Below the pieces are notes generated by a model, which did not search any database, had not been told where the DNA came from, and was given only the letters and a program-made list of their open reading frames with translations. Shown here piece after piece: positions 1 through 7,496 of a stretch of 9,862 nucleotides of DNA (positions are counted from its first letter, which is position 1; each line of letters begins with the position of its first letter). Made by a program: the position numbers and the translations under genes. This stretch comes from Tissierellaceae bacterium. GTDB taxonomy: Bacteria; Bacillota; Clostridia; Tissierellales; Tissierellaceae. The stretch is taken from contig JARICQ010000062.1 of NCBI GenBank assembly GCA_029264075.1, positions 1 to 9,862 on the forward strand. Direction: 5' to 3'.

Positions 1-1394
1 TGGAGAAAAAAGAAAGATTAGATAAGAGAGAAATGATACTAGGTGGAAGTATGTATAAAACCATACTCATACTTTCCCTACCAATAATGATAAACAACTT
101 AATACAGACTATATATAATTTAGTAGACGGAATATGGGTAAGCAAGATCTCTTCAGTACATTTTGCAGCAACAGCATTTGTATTTCCTGTAATGTTTTTC
201 TTTATATCTTTTGGTATGGGATTATCTATAGCAGGGACTTCTATCTTATCTCAATTAATTGGTGGAGACAAGGTAGATGAGGCCAAGGACTATGCAGCAC
301 AGTTGATATCTATTACACTTATTTCTTCTATCGCATTTAGTATTATAGGATATATACTTAGTCCAACTGTTATATCTTTAATGGGCGGGACAGGAGACTT
401 TGCTGAATATGCAAATACTTATCTTAGGATTATGCTCTTTAGTATACCCTTTATGTTTCTTTTTTTCACCATAAACTCTATGATGAATGCACAGGGAGAT
501 ACTATAACGCCAATGCTACTTAGTGGTGGCTCTGCCCTTATAAATGTAGTATTAGACCCTATATTTATCTTTACCTTCAACTGGGGTATAGCAGGAGCTG
601 CTTGGGCGACTGTATTATCTAGAGCTATACTTGCATTTGTTGGAATTGGTATTATATTTAGCAATAAAAATAAAATAAAGCCAAGTTTTAAAAACTTTAA
701 ATTTGAAAGAGAGAAAATAAAAAATATAGTAGTAGTAGGCCTTCCCATAAGCCTTGGACAAACTGGAGCCTCGCTTGGATTTATCCTCTTAAATGGATTT
801 ATAGCATCATACGGAACGGCAACCCTAGCAGCATTTGCTATGGTAAATAGAATTACATCTCTTATCATGCAACCAGCCATGGGGATGGGAGTTGCACTTA
901 CCTCTATAGTAGGTCAAAATATAGGTGCAGATCAAGTAGGAAGAGCAAAAGAAGCCTTTCAAAAGGCCTTCAAACTTTCCCTGGGGATAGGAATACTTGG
1001 CTGTATATTGCTCTTGACCTTTGATAATGGAATTATAAACTTTTTTATGCAAGCAGATGATGATCCTTCAGTTATTCAACTTGGTCTAACATATCTGGGA
1101 TACATATCATTATCCATGCCCCTAATGGGAATCTTTAGTGTCTTTAAAGGACTCTTCCAAGGATCAGGACATACAAAATATTCTATGGCAATGGAAATAG
1201 GTAGATTGTGGTTTGTTAGGATACCTATGATCTTATTATTCAAAAACTTTACAGACTTAGGTTCAACTGGAATATGGTTTTCAATGAGCTTTAGCAATCT
1301 AATAATATGCATATATGGATATATAGTCTACAGAAAAAACACCTGGCAGAAAAAAGTAGTAAAAACAAAAAAACCAATTGAAGTGATGGAATAG
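1..1394 (+). CDS. MATE family multidrug/cation antiporter (start codon cut by window edge)
   Basis: An integral membrane exporter of the MATE family, which expels drugs or metabolites in exchange for Na+ or H+. The protein is almost wholly hydrophobic, with about 12 membrane segments in two homologous halves. The first opens with LSLPIMINNLIQTIYNLVDG; the second, about 230 residues after the ATG at 33, opens with VVVGLPISLGQTGASLGFIL. Each half has a Gly-rich segment followed by a Q-x-IG loop (SQLIGGDKVDEAK and GQNIGADQVGRAK), typical of the YoeA/MepA-like branch. The frame stays open upstream of 33 (EKKERLDKRE) to the edge. Bases 1-2 are TG, in register as the end of an NTG codon, so the true start is probably at position 0, giving about 464 aa, normal for MATE. 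The ATG at 33 has no convincing ribosome site. The substrate cannot be predicted. The stop codon lies in a terminator stem. Confidence 0.93.
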   Translation, partial: EKKERLDKREMILGGSMYKTILILSLPIMINNLIQTIYNLVDGIWVSKISSVHFAATAFVFPVMFFFISFGMGLSIAGTSILSQLIGGDKVDEAKDYAAQLISITLISSIAFSIIGYILSPTVISLMGGTGDFAEYANTYLRIMLFSIPFMFLFFTINSMMNAQGDTITPMLLSGGSALINVVLDPIFIFTFNWGIAGAAWATVLSRAILAFVGIGIIFSNKNKIKPSFKNFKFEREKIKNIVVVGLPISLGQTGASLGFILLNGFIASYGTATLAAFAMVNRITSLIMQPAMGMGVALTSIVGQNIGADQVGRAKEAFQKAFKLSLGIGILGCILLLTFDNGIINFFMQADDDPSVIQLGLTYLGYISLSMPLMGIFSVFKGLFQGSGHTKYSMAMEIGRLWFVRIPMILLFKNFTDLGSTGIWFSMSFSNLIICIYGYIVYRKNTWQKKVVKTKKPIEVME

Positions 1395-1423
1395 AGCCTA
1401 ATTTAGGCTCTATTCTATTTATT
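1390..1423 (+). terminator. Intrinsic terminator of the MATE gene
   Basis: A perfect inverted repeat pairs 1390-1401 (AATAGAGCCTAA) with 1403-1414 (TTAGGCTCTATT). In practice this gives a stem of about 10 bp with a short AT loop. It is followed by a T-rich but interrupted tail (CTATTTATT). The TAG stop codon at 1392-1394 lies inside the left arm. The structure separates the MATE gene from the following promoter. Confidence 0.7.
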
Positions 1424-1435
1424 GGGTCTCAAATA

Positions 1436-1444
1436 TGATATAAT
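1436..1444 (+). promoter_or_regulatory. Extended -10 promoter for the ABC-F gene
   Basis: TGATATAAT is a perfect extended -10 element (TGN followed by TATAAT at 1439-1444). No good TTGACA-like hexamer sits 16-18 bases upstream; the best is T/A-rich sequence inside the preceding terminator tail. The TG extension would compensate. Transcription would begin near 1451. The leader then carries AAGGAG at 1462-1467, nine bases before the ATG at 1477. The same promoter probably also reads into topB. Confidence 0.6.
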
Positions 1445-1476
1445 ATATACTTAGTAAACATAAGGAGAATGCAAAT

Positions 1477-3360
1477 ATGAATCTAATATCTATGGAGAAG
1501 ATCTATAAATCCTTTGGTCCAAATCCCCTAATAGAAGATATAAGTTTGGGGATAGATGAGAAAGATAAAATAGGACTTATAGGCTTAAATGGAAGCGGTA
1601 AAACAACGCTTTTAAAAATAATTGCGGGAATAATAGAAGAAGATAGTGGAAATATAATTAAGAAAAATAATATAAATATAGAGTACTTACCTCAAAAGAT
1701 TGAATTTGGGGGAGAATTAACAGTAATAGACCAAGTTTTTAAAGGAAATTCGGAAAATATAAGGCTAGTTAAAAAATATAGGAAGGCTGTTGCTAGAGAT
1801 AATCCAGATGCAGATGAAATACTGAAACTAAGTGAAGAGATGGATAGAAAAAACACTTGGGCTCTTGAGAGTGAAGCCAAGGCAGTACTCACTAGACTTG
1901 GAATTACAAATTTCAAGGAGAAAATCAATAAACTATCGGGGGGGCAAAAAAAGAGGGTAGCCCTAGCGAGTGCACTGATTAATCCCTCTGATCTTCTTAT
2001 ACTAGATGAGCCTACCAACCATTTAGACAGCAGAACTATAGAGTGGTTAGAGGAGTACTTAAATGCTAGAAAAGGAGCTCTCTTAATGATCACCCATGAC
2101 AGGTATTTTTTGGACAAGGTAGTCAACCGCATAATAGAACTTGAAAGAGGACAGATCCATACTTATCAAGGTAACTACAATTATTATCTAGAAAAGAAAG
2201 CTGAAAGAGTGGAAAGAGAAGTTGGGACTGCAAGAAAGACAAAGTCAATCCTAAGAAAAGAGTTAGCTTGGATGAAACAGGGTGCAAGGGCAAGAAGCAC
2301 CAAACAAAAGGCTAGGATAGATAGATACAATGATTTAAAGAATAAGAAATTTCATCTAGACAATGAAGAGATAGACATCTCAGTAGCTAGCACAAGGCTA
2401 GGAAGAAAGATAATAGAAGTAAAGAATATAGAGAAAAGTTTTGGAGACAAAAAGATAATAGATGATTTTAGTTTCACTCTTTTAAGAGATGATAGAATAG
2501 GTATATTAGGAGACAATGGCAGCGGAAAATCTACACTTTTAAATATAATTACCGGAGAATTAGAAGCTGATAGTGGGACAGTAGACATAGGAGAGACTGT
2601 AAATATAGGATACTTTGCCCAGGAAACAGAAGAAATGGATGATTCTACTCGAGCGATTGAATATATAAGAGAATTTAGAGAAAATATAGAGACAAAAGAT
2701 GGAGAAATGATATCAGCATCACAGATGATGGAGAGATTCTTATTTCCACCAAGTGAGCAATGGACTCCAATTGGAAAACTATCTGGAGGAGAAAAGAGAA
2801 GACTTTATCTTTTAAAGATGCTTATGAATGCACCAAATATACTAATACTAGATGAGCCTACAAATGACCTTGATATAGAAACTTTAACAGTATTGGAAGA
2901 CTATATAGACGAATTTAAAGGAGCAGTTATATTAGTTTCTCATGATAGATACATGCTTGATAGACTAGTAGAGAGGGTATTTGTATTTGAAGAAGGCGGA
3001 AAGGTGAAGGGGTATAGTGGAAACTACAATTATTTTAGGGAGCAAAAAAGCATAGAAGAAGAGACAATATTAAAGGAAGAAGAAAAGCAAGAAAAGATAA
3101 AAAAGGATAATAGCTATAAAAAAGATAGACCAATTAAATTTTCATATAATGAAAAAAGAGAGTGGGAAACCATAGATGAAGAAGTTGCAGAGCTTGAAAT
3201 AAAAATTGAAGATATTGAGTCTAAGACCTTAGAACATGCAAGAGATTACGAAAAGCTTCAAGAATTAATTGAAGAACAAAATGACTTGGAAGCTAAATTA
3301 GAGAAAAAAATGAATAGATGGCTATATCTTAGTGAATTAAATGAAAAGATAAATAGCTAA
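1477..3360 (+). CDS. ABC-F family ATPase, Uup-like
   Basis: A soluble twin-ATPase of the ABC-F class. These proteins bind the ribosomal E site and help resolve stalled or structurally difficult translation, or protect against antibiotics. Domain 1 has Walker A GLNGSGKT (36-43), signature LSGGQ (153-157) and Walker B LLILDEPTNHLD with catalytic E178. Domain 2 has Walker A GDNGSGKS (345-352), signature LSGGE (435-439) and Walker B with E460. The linker carries the characteristic WMKQGARARSTKQKARIDR segment that contacts P-site tRNA. There are no membrane segments, so it is not a transporter. The last ~90 residues form a charged coiled coil ending in RWLYLSEL, matching the Uup C-terminal domain, so a housekeeping Uup-like role is more likely than resistance. 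The start has AAGGAG nine bases upstream. The gap to topB is 23 bases, suggesting co-transcription. The first signature motif is written with a G7 tract. Confidence 0.95.
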   Translation: MNLISMEKIYKSFGPNPLIEDISLGIDEKDKIGLIGLNGSGKTTLLKIIAGIIEEDSGNIIKKNNINIEYLPQKIEFGGELTVIDQVFKGNSENIRLVKKYRKAVARDNPDADEILKLSEEMDRKNTWALESEAKAVLTRLGITNFKEKINKLSGGQKKRVALASALINPSDLLILDEPTNHLDSRTIEWLEEYLNARKGALLMITHDRYFLDKVVNRIIELERGQIHTYQGNYNYYLEKKAERVEREVGTARKTKSILRKELAWMKQGARARSTKQKARIDRYNDLKNKKFHLDNEEIDISVASTRLGRKIIEVKNIEKSFGDKKIIDDFSFTLLRDDRIGILGDNGSGKSTLLNIITGELEADSGTVDIGETVNIGYFAQETEEMDDSTRAIEYIREFRENIETKDGEMISASQMMERFLFPPSEQWTPIGKLSGGEKRRLYLLKMLMNAPNILILDEPTNDLDIETLTVLEDYIDEFKGAVILVSHDRYMLDRLVERVFVFEEGGKVKGYSGNYNYFREQKSIEEETILKEEEKQEKIKKDNSYKKDRPIKFSYNEKREWETIDEEVAELEIKIEDIESKTLEHARDYEKLQELIEEQNDLEAKLEKKMNRWLYLSELNEKINS

Positions 3361-3383
3361 AAGAGAAGTGAAAGGATGTTTAT

Positions 3384-5573
3384 ATGAGTAAATCACTAGT
3401 ATTGGCAGAGAAACCTTCTGTGGCTAGAGACATAGCAAGGGTTTTAAACTGCAAGAAAAAAGGCAATGGATATATTGAAGGAGATAGATATATAGTTACT
3501 TGGGGACTTGGACATTTAGTTACCCTTGCAGAACCAGATGCATATAGTGAAAAATATAAAAAATGGACTATGGAAGACCTTCCTATACTTCCAAAGACTA
3601 TGGAACTTGAAATAATTAAAAACACATCAAAACAATATAATTCAGTAAAAAGCCAGATGCATAGAAAAGATGTAAATGAAATAATAATAGCAACAGATGC
3701 TGGTAGAGAAGGAGAGCTAGTAGCAAGATGGATAATAGAAAAGGCCAAGGTAAGGAAGAGACTAAAGAGACTAAAGAGACTATGGATCTCATCAGTTACA
3801 GATAAGGCTATAAAAGAAGGCTTTGCTAGGTTAAAAGATGCTAGGGAATACGAAAACCTATACCATTCAGCAGTAGCAAGATCGGAGGCAGATTGGGTAG
3901 TAGGAATTAATGGAACGAGGGCTCTTACCGTAAAATATAATGCCCAACTTTCTCTGGGAAGAGTCCAGACCCCTACCATAGCCATGATAGCTGAAAGAGA
4001 AGAAGAAATAAAGAGATTTAAACCAGTTGACTACTACGGAATAGTAGTAGATACAAAGGATTTGAAGTTTACCTGGCAAGATAAAAGTTCAAATAGTAGT
4101 AGAAGCTTTAATCATGATAGGATAGAAAGTGCTATGAACTCTATTAAAGGAGAAGATTTAGAAATTATAGCAATAGATAAAAAGTCGAAAAAATCTTATC
4201 CACCAGGACTTTACGATCTAACAGAGCTTCAAAGAGATGCAAATAGAATATTTGGTTTTTCAGCCAAAGAAACCCTTGGTGTCATGCAAAGACTATATGA
4301 AAATCACAAGATACTGACATATCCAAGAACAGATTCAAAGTATATATCTGATGATATAGTGCCAAGCTTAAAAGATAGGGTTAAGGCTTCAACAGTATTT
4401 GATTATCAAAAGATTGGATCAAAGATAGTATCTAAGCCTATAAAGGCTAATAAATCGTTCGTAGATAATTCTAAGGTATCAGACCATCATGCTATTATAC
4501 CTACAGAAGAGAGAGTAATATATTCAAATCTAAATGAAAATGAAAAGAAGATATATGGTTTAGTAATCAGGAGATTTCTATCCTTGATGATGCCAGCATA
4601 TGAATATGAGCAAACAACTATTATCGCAAGGATAAATGGGGAGACTTTTACAGCTAGAGGTAAAAGAGTATTAAGTTTGGGCTGGAAGGAGATCTATCAA
4701 AGATATAATTATGAAGAAGATGAAGGGGATGAAGATCAAAGTCTTCCAAAGATAAGTAAAGGTGAAAAATTAAAAATAAAAAGAATAAGAGAAACTCAAG
4801 GAGAAACTAATCCACCAGCGCCATTCAATGAAGGAACACTACTTCAAGCCATGGAAAATCCAGTGAGGTTTATGAGTGAGGAAGATAAAGGTCTTAAAAA
4901 AATAATAGGAGAAACTGGAGGAATAGGTACAGTAGCTACTCGTGCAGATATCATAGAAAAGCTATTCAATACATTTTTAATGGAAAAACGTGGGAAAGAC
5001 ATATTTGTAACATCAAAAGGAAAACAACTCCTAGAAATAGTACCAGAGGAAATGAAATCTCCCACTCTTACCGCAGAGTGGGAAGAAAAGTTAGAAAAAA
5101 TAGCAAAGGGAAAGCTAAGTAAGGAAGAATTCATAAGTGAAATGAAAGATTACTCAAAAGAAATAGTAAATGAAATAAAAAATAGTGAGAAAACATTTAG
5201 ACATGATAATTTAACTAGAAGCAAATGTCCAGAATGCGGAAAGTTTATGTTAGAGGTTAAAAGCAAAAAAGGTAAGATGCATATCTGTCAAGATAGAGAA
5301 TGTGGATATAGAAAATCAATATCAATGATATCAAATGCAAGATGTCCAAAATGTAAAAAGAAAATGGAAATCAGAGGAGATGGAGAAGATAAGACTTTTT
5401 TCTGCAAATGTGGTTATAGGGAAAAACTTAGTGCATTTAACAAGAGAAAGGCTAAAGAAAAGGACAAGATGAGCAAAAGAGATGTAAATCAATATATAAA
5501 GAATCAAAAAAAGTCTATAGACAAACCACTAAATACTGGTTTGTCAGATGCATTATCTAAATTAAAACTTTAA
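3384..5573 (+). CDS. topB: DNA topoisomerase III (type IA)
   Basis: A type IA topoisomerase that cuts one DNA strand through a 5'-phosphotyrosine, decatenates replication and recombination intermediates and relaxes negative supercoils. The Toprim domain is N-terminal: LAEKPS with the metal-site E9, then ATDAGREGE with D105 and E109. Gly-107 replaces the second Asp of the DxD seen in other type IA enzymes, as is usual for firmicute TopB. The active-site motif LTYPRTDSKYI places the nucleophile at Y313 and its Arg at R315. Further family motifs are SLGRVQTPT and GIGTVATRADIIEKL. Two C-terminal zinc ribbons use C615/C618/C635/C640 and C654/C657/C674/C676. A Lys-rich tail follows. At 729 aa it is full length. 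GAAAGGATG lies upstream of the ATG at 3384. It is probably transcribed with the ABC-F gene. A KRL triplet is repeated three times before LWISSVTD. Confidence 0.97.
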   Translation: MSKSLVLAEKPSVARDIARVLNCKKKGNGYIEGDRYIVTWGLGHLVTLAEPDAYSEKYKKWTMEDLPILPKTMELEIIKNTSKQYNSVKSQMHRKDVNEIIIATDAGREGELVARWIIEKAKVRKRLKRLKRLWISSVTDKAIKEGFARLKDAREYENLYHSAVARSEADWVVGINGTRALTVKYNAQLSLGRVQTPTIAMIAEREEEIKRFKPVDYYGIVVDTKDLKFTWQDKSSNSSRSFNHDRIESAMNSIKGEDLEIIAIDKKSKKSYPPGLYDLTELQRDANRIFGFSAKETLGVMQRLYENHKILTYPRTDSKYISDDIVPSLKDRVKASTVFDYQKIGSKIVSKPIKANKSFVDNSKVSDHHAIIPTEERVIYSNLNENEKKIYGLVIRRFLSLMMPAYEYEQTTIIARINGETFTARGKRVLSLGWKEIYQRYNYEEDEGDEDQSLPKISKGEKLKIKRIRETQGETNPPAPFNEGTLLQAMENPVRFMSEEDKGLKKIIGETGGIGTVATRADIIEKLFNTFLMEKRGKDIFVTSKGKQLLEIVPEEMKSPTLTAEWEEKLEKIAKGKLSKEEFISEMKDYSKEIVNEIKNSEKTFRHDNLTRSKCPECGKFMLEVKSKKGKMHICQDRECGYRKSISMISNARCPKCKKKMEIRGDGEDKTFFCKCGYREKLSAFNKRKAKEKDKMSKRDVNQYIKNQKKSIDKPLNTGLSDALSKLKL
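3755..3781 (+). repeat. Three tandem 9-base units inside topB
   Basis: GAAGAGACT is followed by two copies of AAAGAGACT, differing only at the first base. In frame they encode KRL-KRL-KRL before the conserved LWISSVTD of TopB. The number of units may vary between strains without breaking the frame. Confidence 0.8.
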
Positions 5574-5590
5574 AAATTTAGATAATTTTT
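5552..5590 (+). terminator. AT-rich hairpin terminator overlapping the end of topB
   Basis: A perfect 12-bp inverted repeat pairs 5552-5563 (ATTATCTAAATT) with 5575-5586 (AATTTAGATAAT). The loop has 11 bases and a T run continues to 5590. The topB stop codon (5571-5573) is in the loop. The stem has a single G-C pair, so it is thermodynamically weak, but its symmetry and T tail fit an intrinsic terminator. A second perfect hairpin with a richer stem lies just upstream at 5520-5545, without a T tail. Confidence 0.45.
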
Positions 5591-5606
5591 GTAAGTTGTG
5601 ATAAAA

Positions 5607-5621
5607 TATAATTAATATAAT
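5607..5621 (+). promoter_or_regulatory. Candidate -10 region for the cvfB cluster
   Basis: Two perfect TATAAT hexamers occur at 5607-5612 and 5616-5621, between the topB terminator and cvfB. Neither has a strong -35 at standard spacing: TTGTAA at 5589 and TTGTGA at 5596 are badly placed. A promoter is expected here because a terminator precedes and a three-gene cluster follows. In AT-rich DNA such hexamers also arise by chance. Confidence 0.3.
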
Positions 5622-5639
5622 AAGCAGAGGAAGTGTAAA

Positions 5640-6476
5640 ATGATAGAACTAGGAAGAGTACAAAAGTTAAAGATTAAAAGATTTGCTTCAGTAGGAGCAT
5701 TTCTAAATTTAGATGGCTCCAATGATGAGGATGTATTGTTGCCTAAATCTCAAGTTCCAGAGGGAGCAAAAGAGGGAGACGAGATAGAAGTAATGATCTA
5801 TAGGGATTCAAGGGACAGAGTAATAGCTACCACAAATAGATCAAAATTAGAGGTAGGAGAAATGGGACATCTGATGGTGGTTAGCCAAACAGAGATAGGA
5901 GCCTTTCTAGACTGGGGTCTAGAGAAGGATTTATTTCTTCCATTTGCCGAGACAGTCGGCGCACTAGAGAAGGGTAAATCATATTTGGTAGGAGTGTATC
6001 TAGATAAATCCGATAGGCTGTGTGCAACTATGAAGGTAAGAGACATGTTAAGAACTGACTCGCCTTACAAGCTAGACGACAAAGTAGAGGGCACCATATA
6101 CAGCATTAACAGAGATATAGGAGCCTTTGTAGCTGTAGATGACCAATATGATGGACTCATACCTACCAAGGAAATGATTGGTATATATGAAGTAGGAGAC
6201 CCAGTTCAAGTGAGGGTTACAAATATAAAAGAAGATGGAAAACTAGATTTAAGCCTTAAGGACAAAGGTTATGTTCAAATGGATAAGGACGGGGAAAAGA
6301 TATTAGAAAAATTAAAAGCAAATCGAGGATTTCTTAATTTAAATGATCACAGCTCACCAGAAGAGATTAGAAAAGAGTTGAGAATGAGTAAATCAGGCTT
6401 TAAAAGAGCAGTGGGAAGGCTTTTAAAAGGAGAAATCATAGAATTCCATGGAGATGGAATAAGGATAAAAGAATAA
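5640..6476 (+). CDS. cvfB: CvfB/YitL family S1 RNA-binding protein
   Basis: A cytoplasmic RNA-binding protein of the CvfB family, named for conserved virulence factor B of Staphylococcus aureus, where it affects expression of virulence genes; the direct RNA targets are not established here. Three S1-like beta-barrel modules lie at about 1-62, 66-133 and 140-205, each with the same core turn: VGAFLNL (G19), IGAFLDW (G87) and IGAFVAV (G161). The third ends in DGKLDLSLKD, a classic S1 strand. A winged-helix domain fills 215-278 with the family motif GFLNLNDHSSPEEIRKELRMSK and FKRAVGRLLKGEII. At 278 aa it is full length. AGAGGAAG lies upstream of the ATG. The next gene begins 18 bases after its stop, so it heads a likely operon. 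The ATAGGAGCCTTT identity between the second and third modules reflects the domain repeat. Confidence 0.93.
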   Translation: MIELGRVQKLKIKRFASVGAFLNLDGSNDEDVLLPKSQVPEGAKEGDEIEVMIYRDSRDRVIATTNRSKLEVGEMGHLMVVSQTEIGAFLDWGLEKDLFLPFAETVGALEKGKSYLVGVYLDKSDRLCATMKVRDMLRTDSPYKLDDKVEGTIYSINRDIGAFVAVDDQYDGLIPTKEMIGIYEVGDPVQVRVTNIKEDGKLDLSLKDKGYVQMDKDGEKILEKLKANRGFLNLNDHSSPEEIRKELRMSKSGFKRAVGRLLKGEIIEFHGDGIRIKE

Positions 6477-6494
6477 AAACAAGGAGATGAACAT

Positions 6495-7028
6495 ATGATA
6501 GATACTATTACAGTAAACTTAGATACAATAGAAATGATGTTGTTTTTTTGGCAATCAGTAGCTGAAAGGCAAAAGGTTGCAGATTCATTTATGTGGGAAG
6601 TAGCAGAAAAGGAAGATATGAAATACCTATACGGGGACAATTTCTCAAAAGAATCAATAAGAAAGGTTCTCTCAGCAATATCAAATAGAGAAGTTTTAAA
6701 TAATCCAACAAAAGAAGAAAGTAGATTTTGGAATTATAATATGTGGATGTTAGAAGACTTGGAAAATATGAACAATATGGTAGGGCCAGTTAAAAAACTA
6801 AACCTTGATTATTTAAAAGAGAAACTAAAAAATTCAGAGACTGATTTCAACAAAATAGAAGTTGCCTTTATACCAGGACATGTTGATGAATACTATACCG
6901 ATGAAAACAAACTAGTAATCAACTTCTTTAAACTAGTAGTAGATTTCATGGATCCAACAAATGTAACTATAGATGGAAAAACTATCAAGGCTTATGTAGA
7001 AGAAAAAGTAGATGAGCTATTAAAATAA
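6495..7028 (+). CDS. Uncharacterised 177-aa acidic cytoplasmic protein
   Basis: I do not recognise this family with confidence. It is clearly a real gene: AAGGAG sits a few bases before the ATG, codon use matches its neighbours, and it is packed between cvfB (18 bases) and the YbjQ gene (17 bases). The product has no signal peptide, membrane segment or cysteine. Its first ~100 residues look helical and rich in aromatics (MMLFFWQSVAERQKVADSFM, SRFWNYNMWMLEDLENM). A hydrophobic strand-like part follows (KIEVAFIPGHVDEYYTDENKLVINFFKLVVDFM), and then a short acidic helix to the end (IKAYVEEKVDELL). The single histidine lies in GHVDEYY. No catalytic motif is evident. Position suggests co-expression with an RNA-binding regulator, which is not evidence of function. 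Confidence 0.85.
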   Translation: MIDTITVNLDTIEMMLFFWQSVAERQKVADSFMWEVAEKEDMKYLYGDNFSKESIRKVLSAISNREVLNNPTKEESRFWNYNMWMLEDLENMNNMVGPVKKLNLDYLKEKLKNSETDFNKIEVAFIPGHVDEYYTDENKLVINFFKLVVDFMDPTNVTIDGKTIKAYVEEKVDELLK

Positions 7029-7045
7029 AAGCTTGAGGTGATAAG

Positions 7046-7363
7046 ATGATAAGTACTACAACACCAACAATAGAAGGTAAAATTGTAAAAGAGTATAAGG
7101 GTATAGTATTTGGAGAAGTAATATCAGGTGTGAATTTTGTTAAAGACTTTGCAGCAGGTCTGACAGATTTCTTTGGTGGAAGATCAAAGTCCTATGAAGG
7201 AGAATTGATCCAGGCTAGGGAAAACGCTATAACTGAAATGGAAGAAAGAGCAAGACAAATTGGAGCCAATGCAGTTGTAGGAGTAGATATAGACTATGAA
7301 GTGCTTGGTCAAGGTGGAAATATGCTGATGGTAACTGCATCAGGAACAGCAGTCGTAATATAG
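7046..7363 (+). CDS. YbjQ/UPF0145 family protein
   Basis: A small soluble protein of the YbjQ/UPF0145 (DUF74) family, often labelled a heavy-metal-binding domain although the biochemical role is unproven. The family pattern is clear: an N-terminal TTTPTIEGKIVKEYKGIVFGEVISG strand pair, a central helix with the conserved YEGELIQARENAITEMEERARQIGANAVVGVDIDYE, and a C-terminal GGNMLMVTASGTAVVI strand pair. At 105 aa it has the usual single-domain length. It contains no cysteine or histidine, so a metal-binding name finds no direct support. Structures known for the family are ring-forming oligomers. GAGGTGAT precedes the ATG at 7046. It is the last gene of the cvfB cluster and is followed by a palindromic repeat with a T6 tail that may end the transcript. 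Confidence 0.92.
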   Translation: MISTTTPTIEGKIVKEYKGIVFGEVISGVNFVKDFAAGLTDFFGGRSKSYEGELIQARENAITEMEERARQIGANAVVGVDIDYEVLGQGGNMLMVTASGTAVVI

Positions 7364-7393
7364 TAGAAAACAATCAAATACAAAACTTAATTT

Positions 7394-7456
7394 TGTCATC
7401 CTGGGTGAAATGAAGCATCTAAAAAGATTCTTCGTCAGCTCAGAATGACATTTTTT
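7394..7456 (+). repeat. Imperfect palindromic repeat of the TGTCATTCTGAGC type, with a T6 tail
   Basis: The element runs from TGTCATCCTGGG (7394) to CTCAGAATGACA (7450) and forms an imperfect hairpin. TGTCAT pairs with ATGACA, CTG with CAG, GAAG with CTTC, and ATCT (7417-7420) with AGAT (7425-7428) across an AAAA loop. In reverse complement it reads TGTCATTCTGAGC followed by GAAGAATCT, a signature I know from dispersed non-coding repeats in many bacterial genomes, usually with a GAAGC/GAAGAATC core. It lies 30 bases after the YbjQ stop. T6 at 7451-7456 would let it act as a terminator for the cvfB cluster. It has no coding capacity, and only one copy is present here. Confidence 0.75.
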
Positions 7457-7496
7457 ATAAGTAGAACTTGGGATAAGGAAAAAATAGGAGGAAAAG

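Noticed and set aside
5520..5545. Perfect hairpin GACAAACCA / TGGTTTGTC near the topB 3' end
   Set aside because: It lies within coding sequence and lacks a T tail, so it is not called as a terminator; chance or an mRNA stability role cannot be separated.
5906..5923. Inverted repeat TCTAGAC / GTCTAGA inside cvfB
   Set aside because: It is a seven-base stem within codons of the conserved second S1 module, with no regulatory context.
7046..7363. Heavy-metal binding by the YbjQ protein
   Set aside because: The label comes from the family name; this sequence has no Cys or His ligands, so the function was not asserted.
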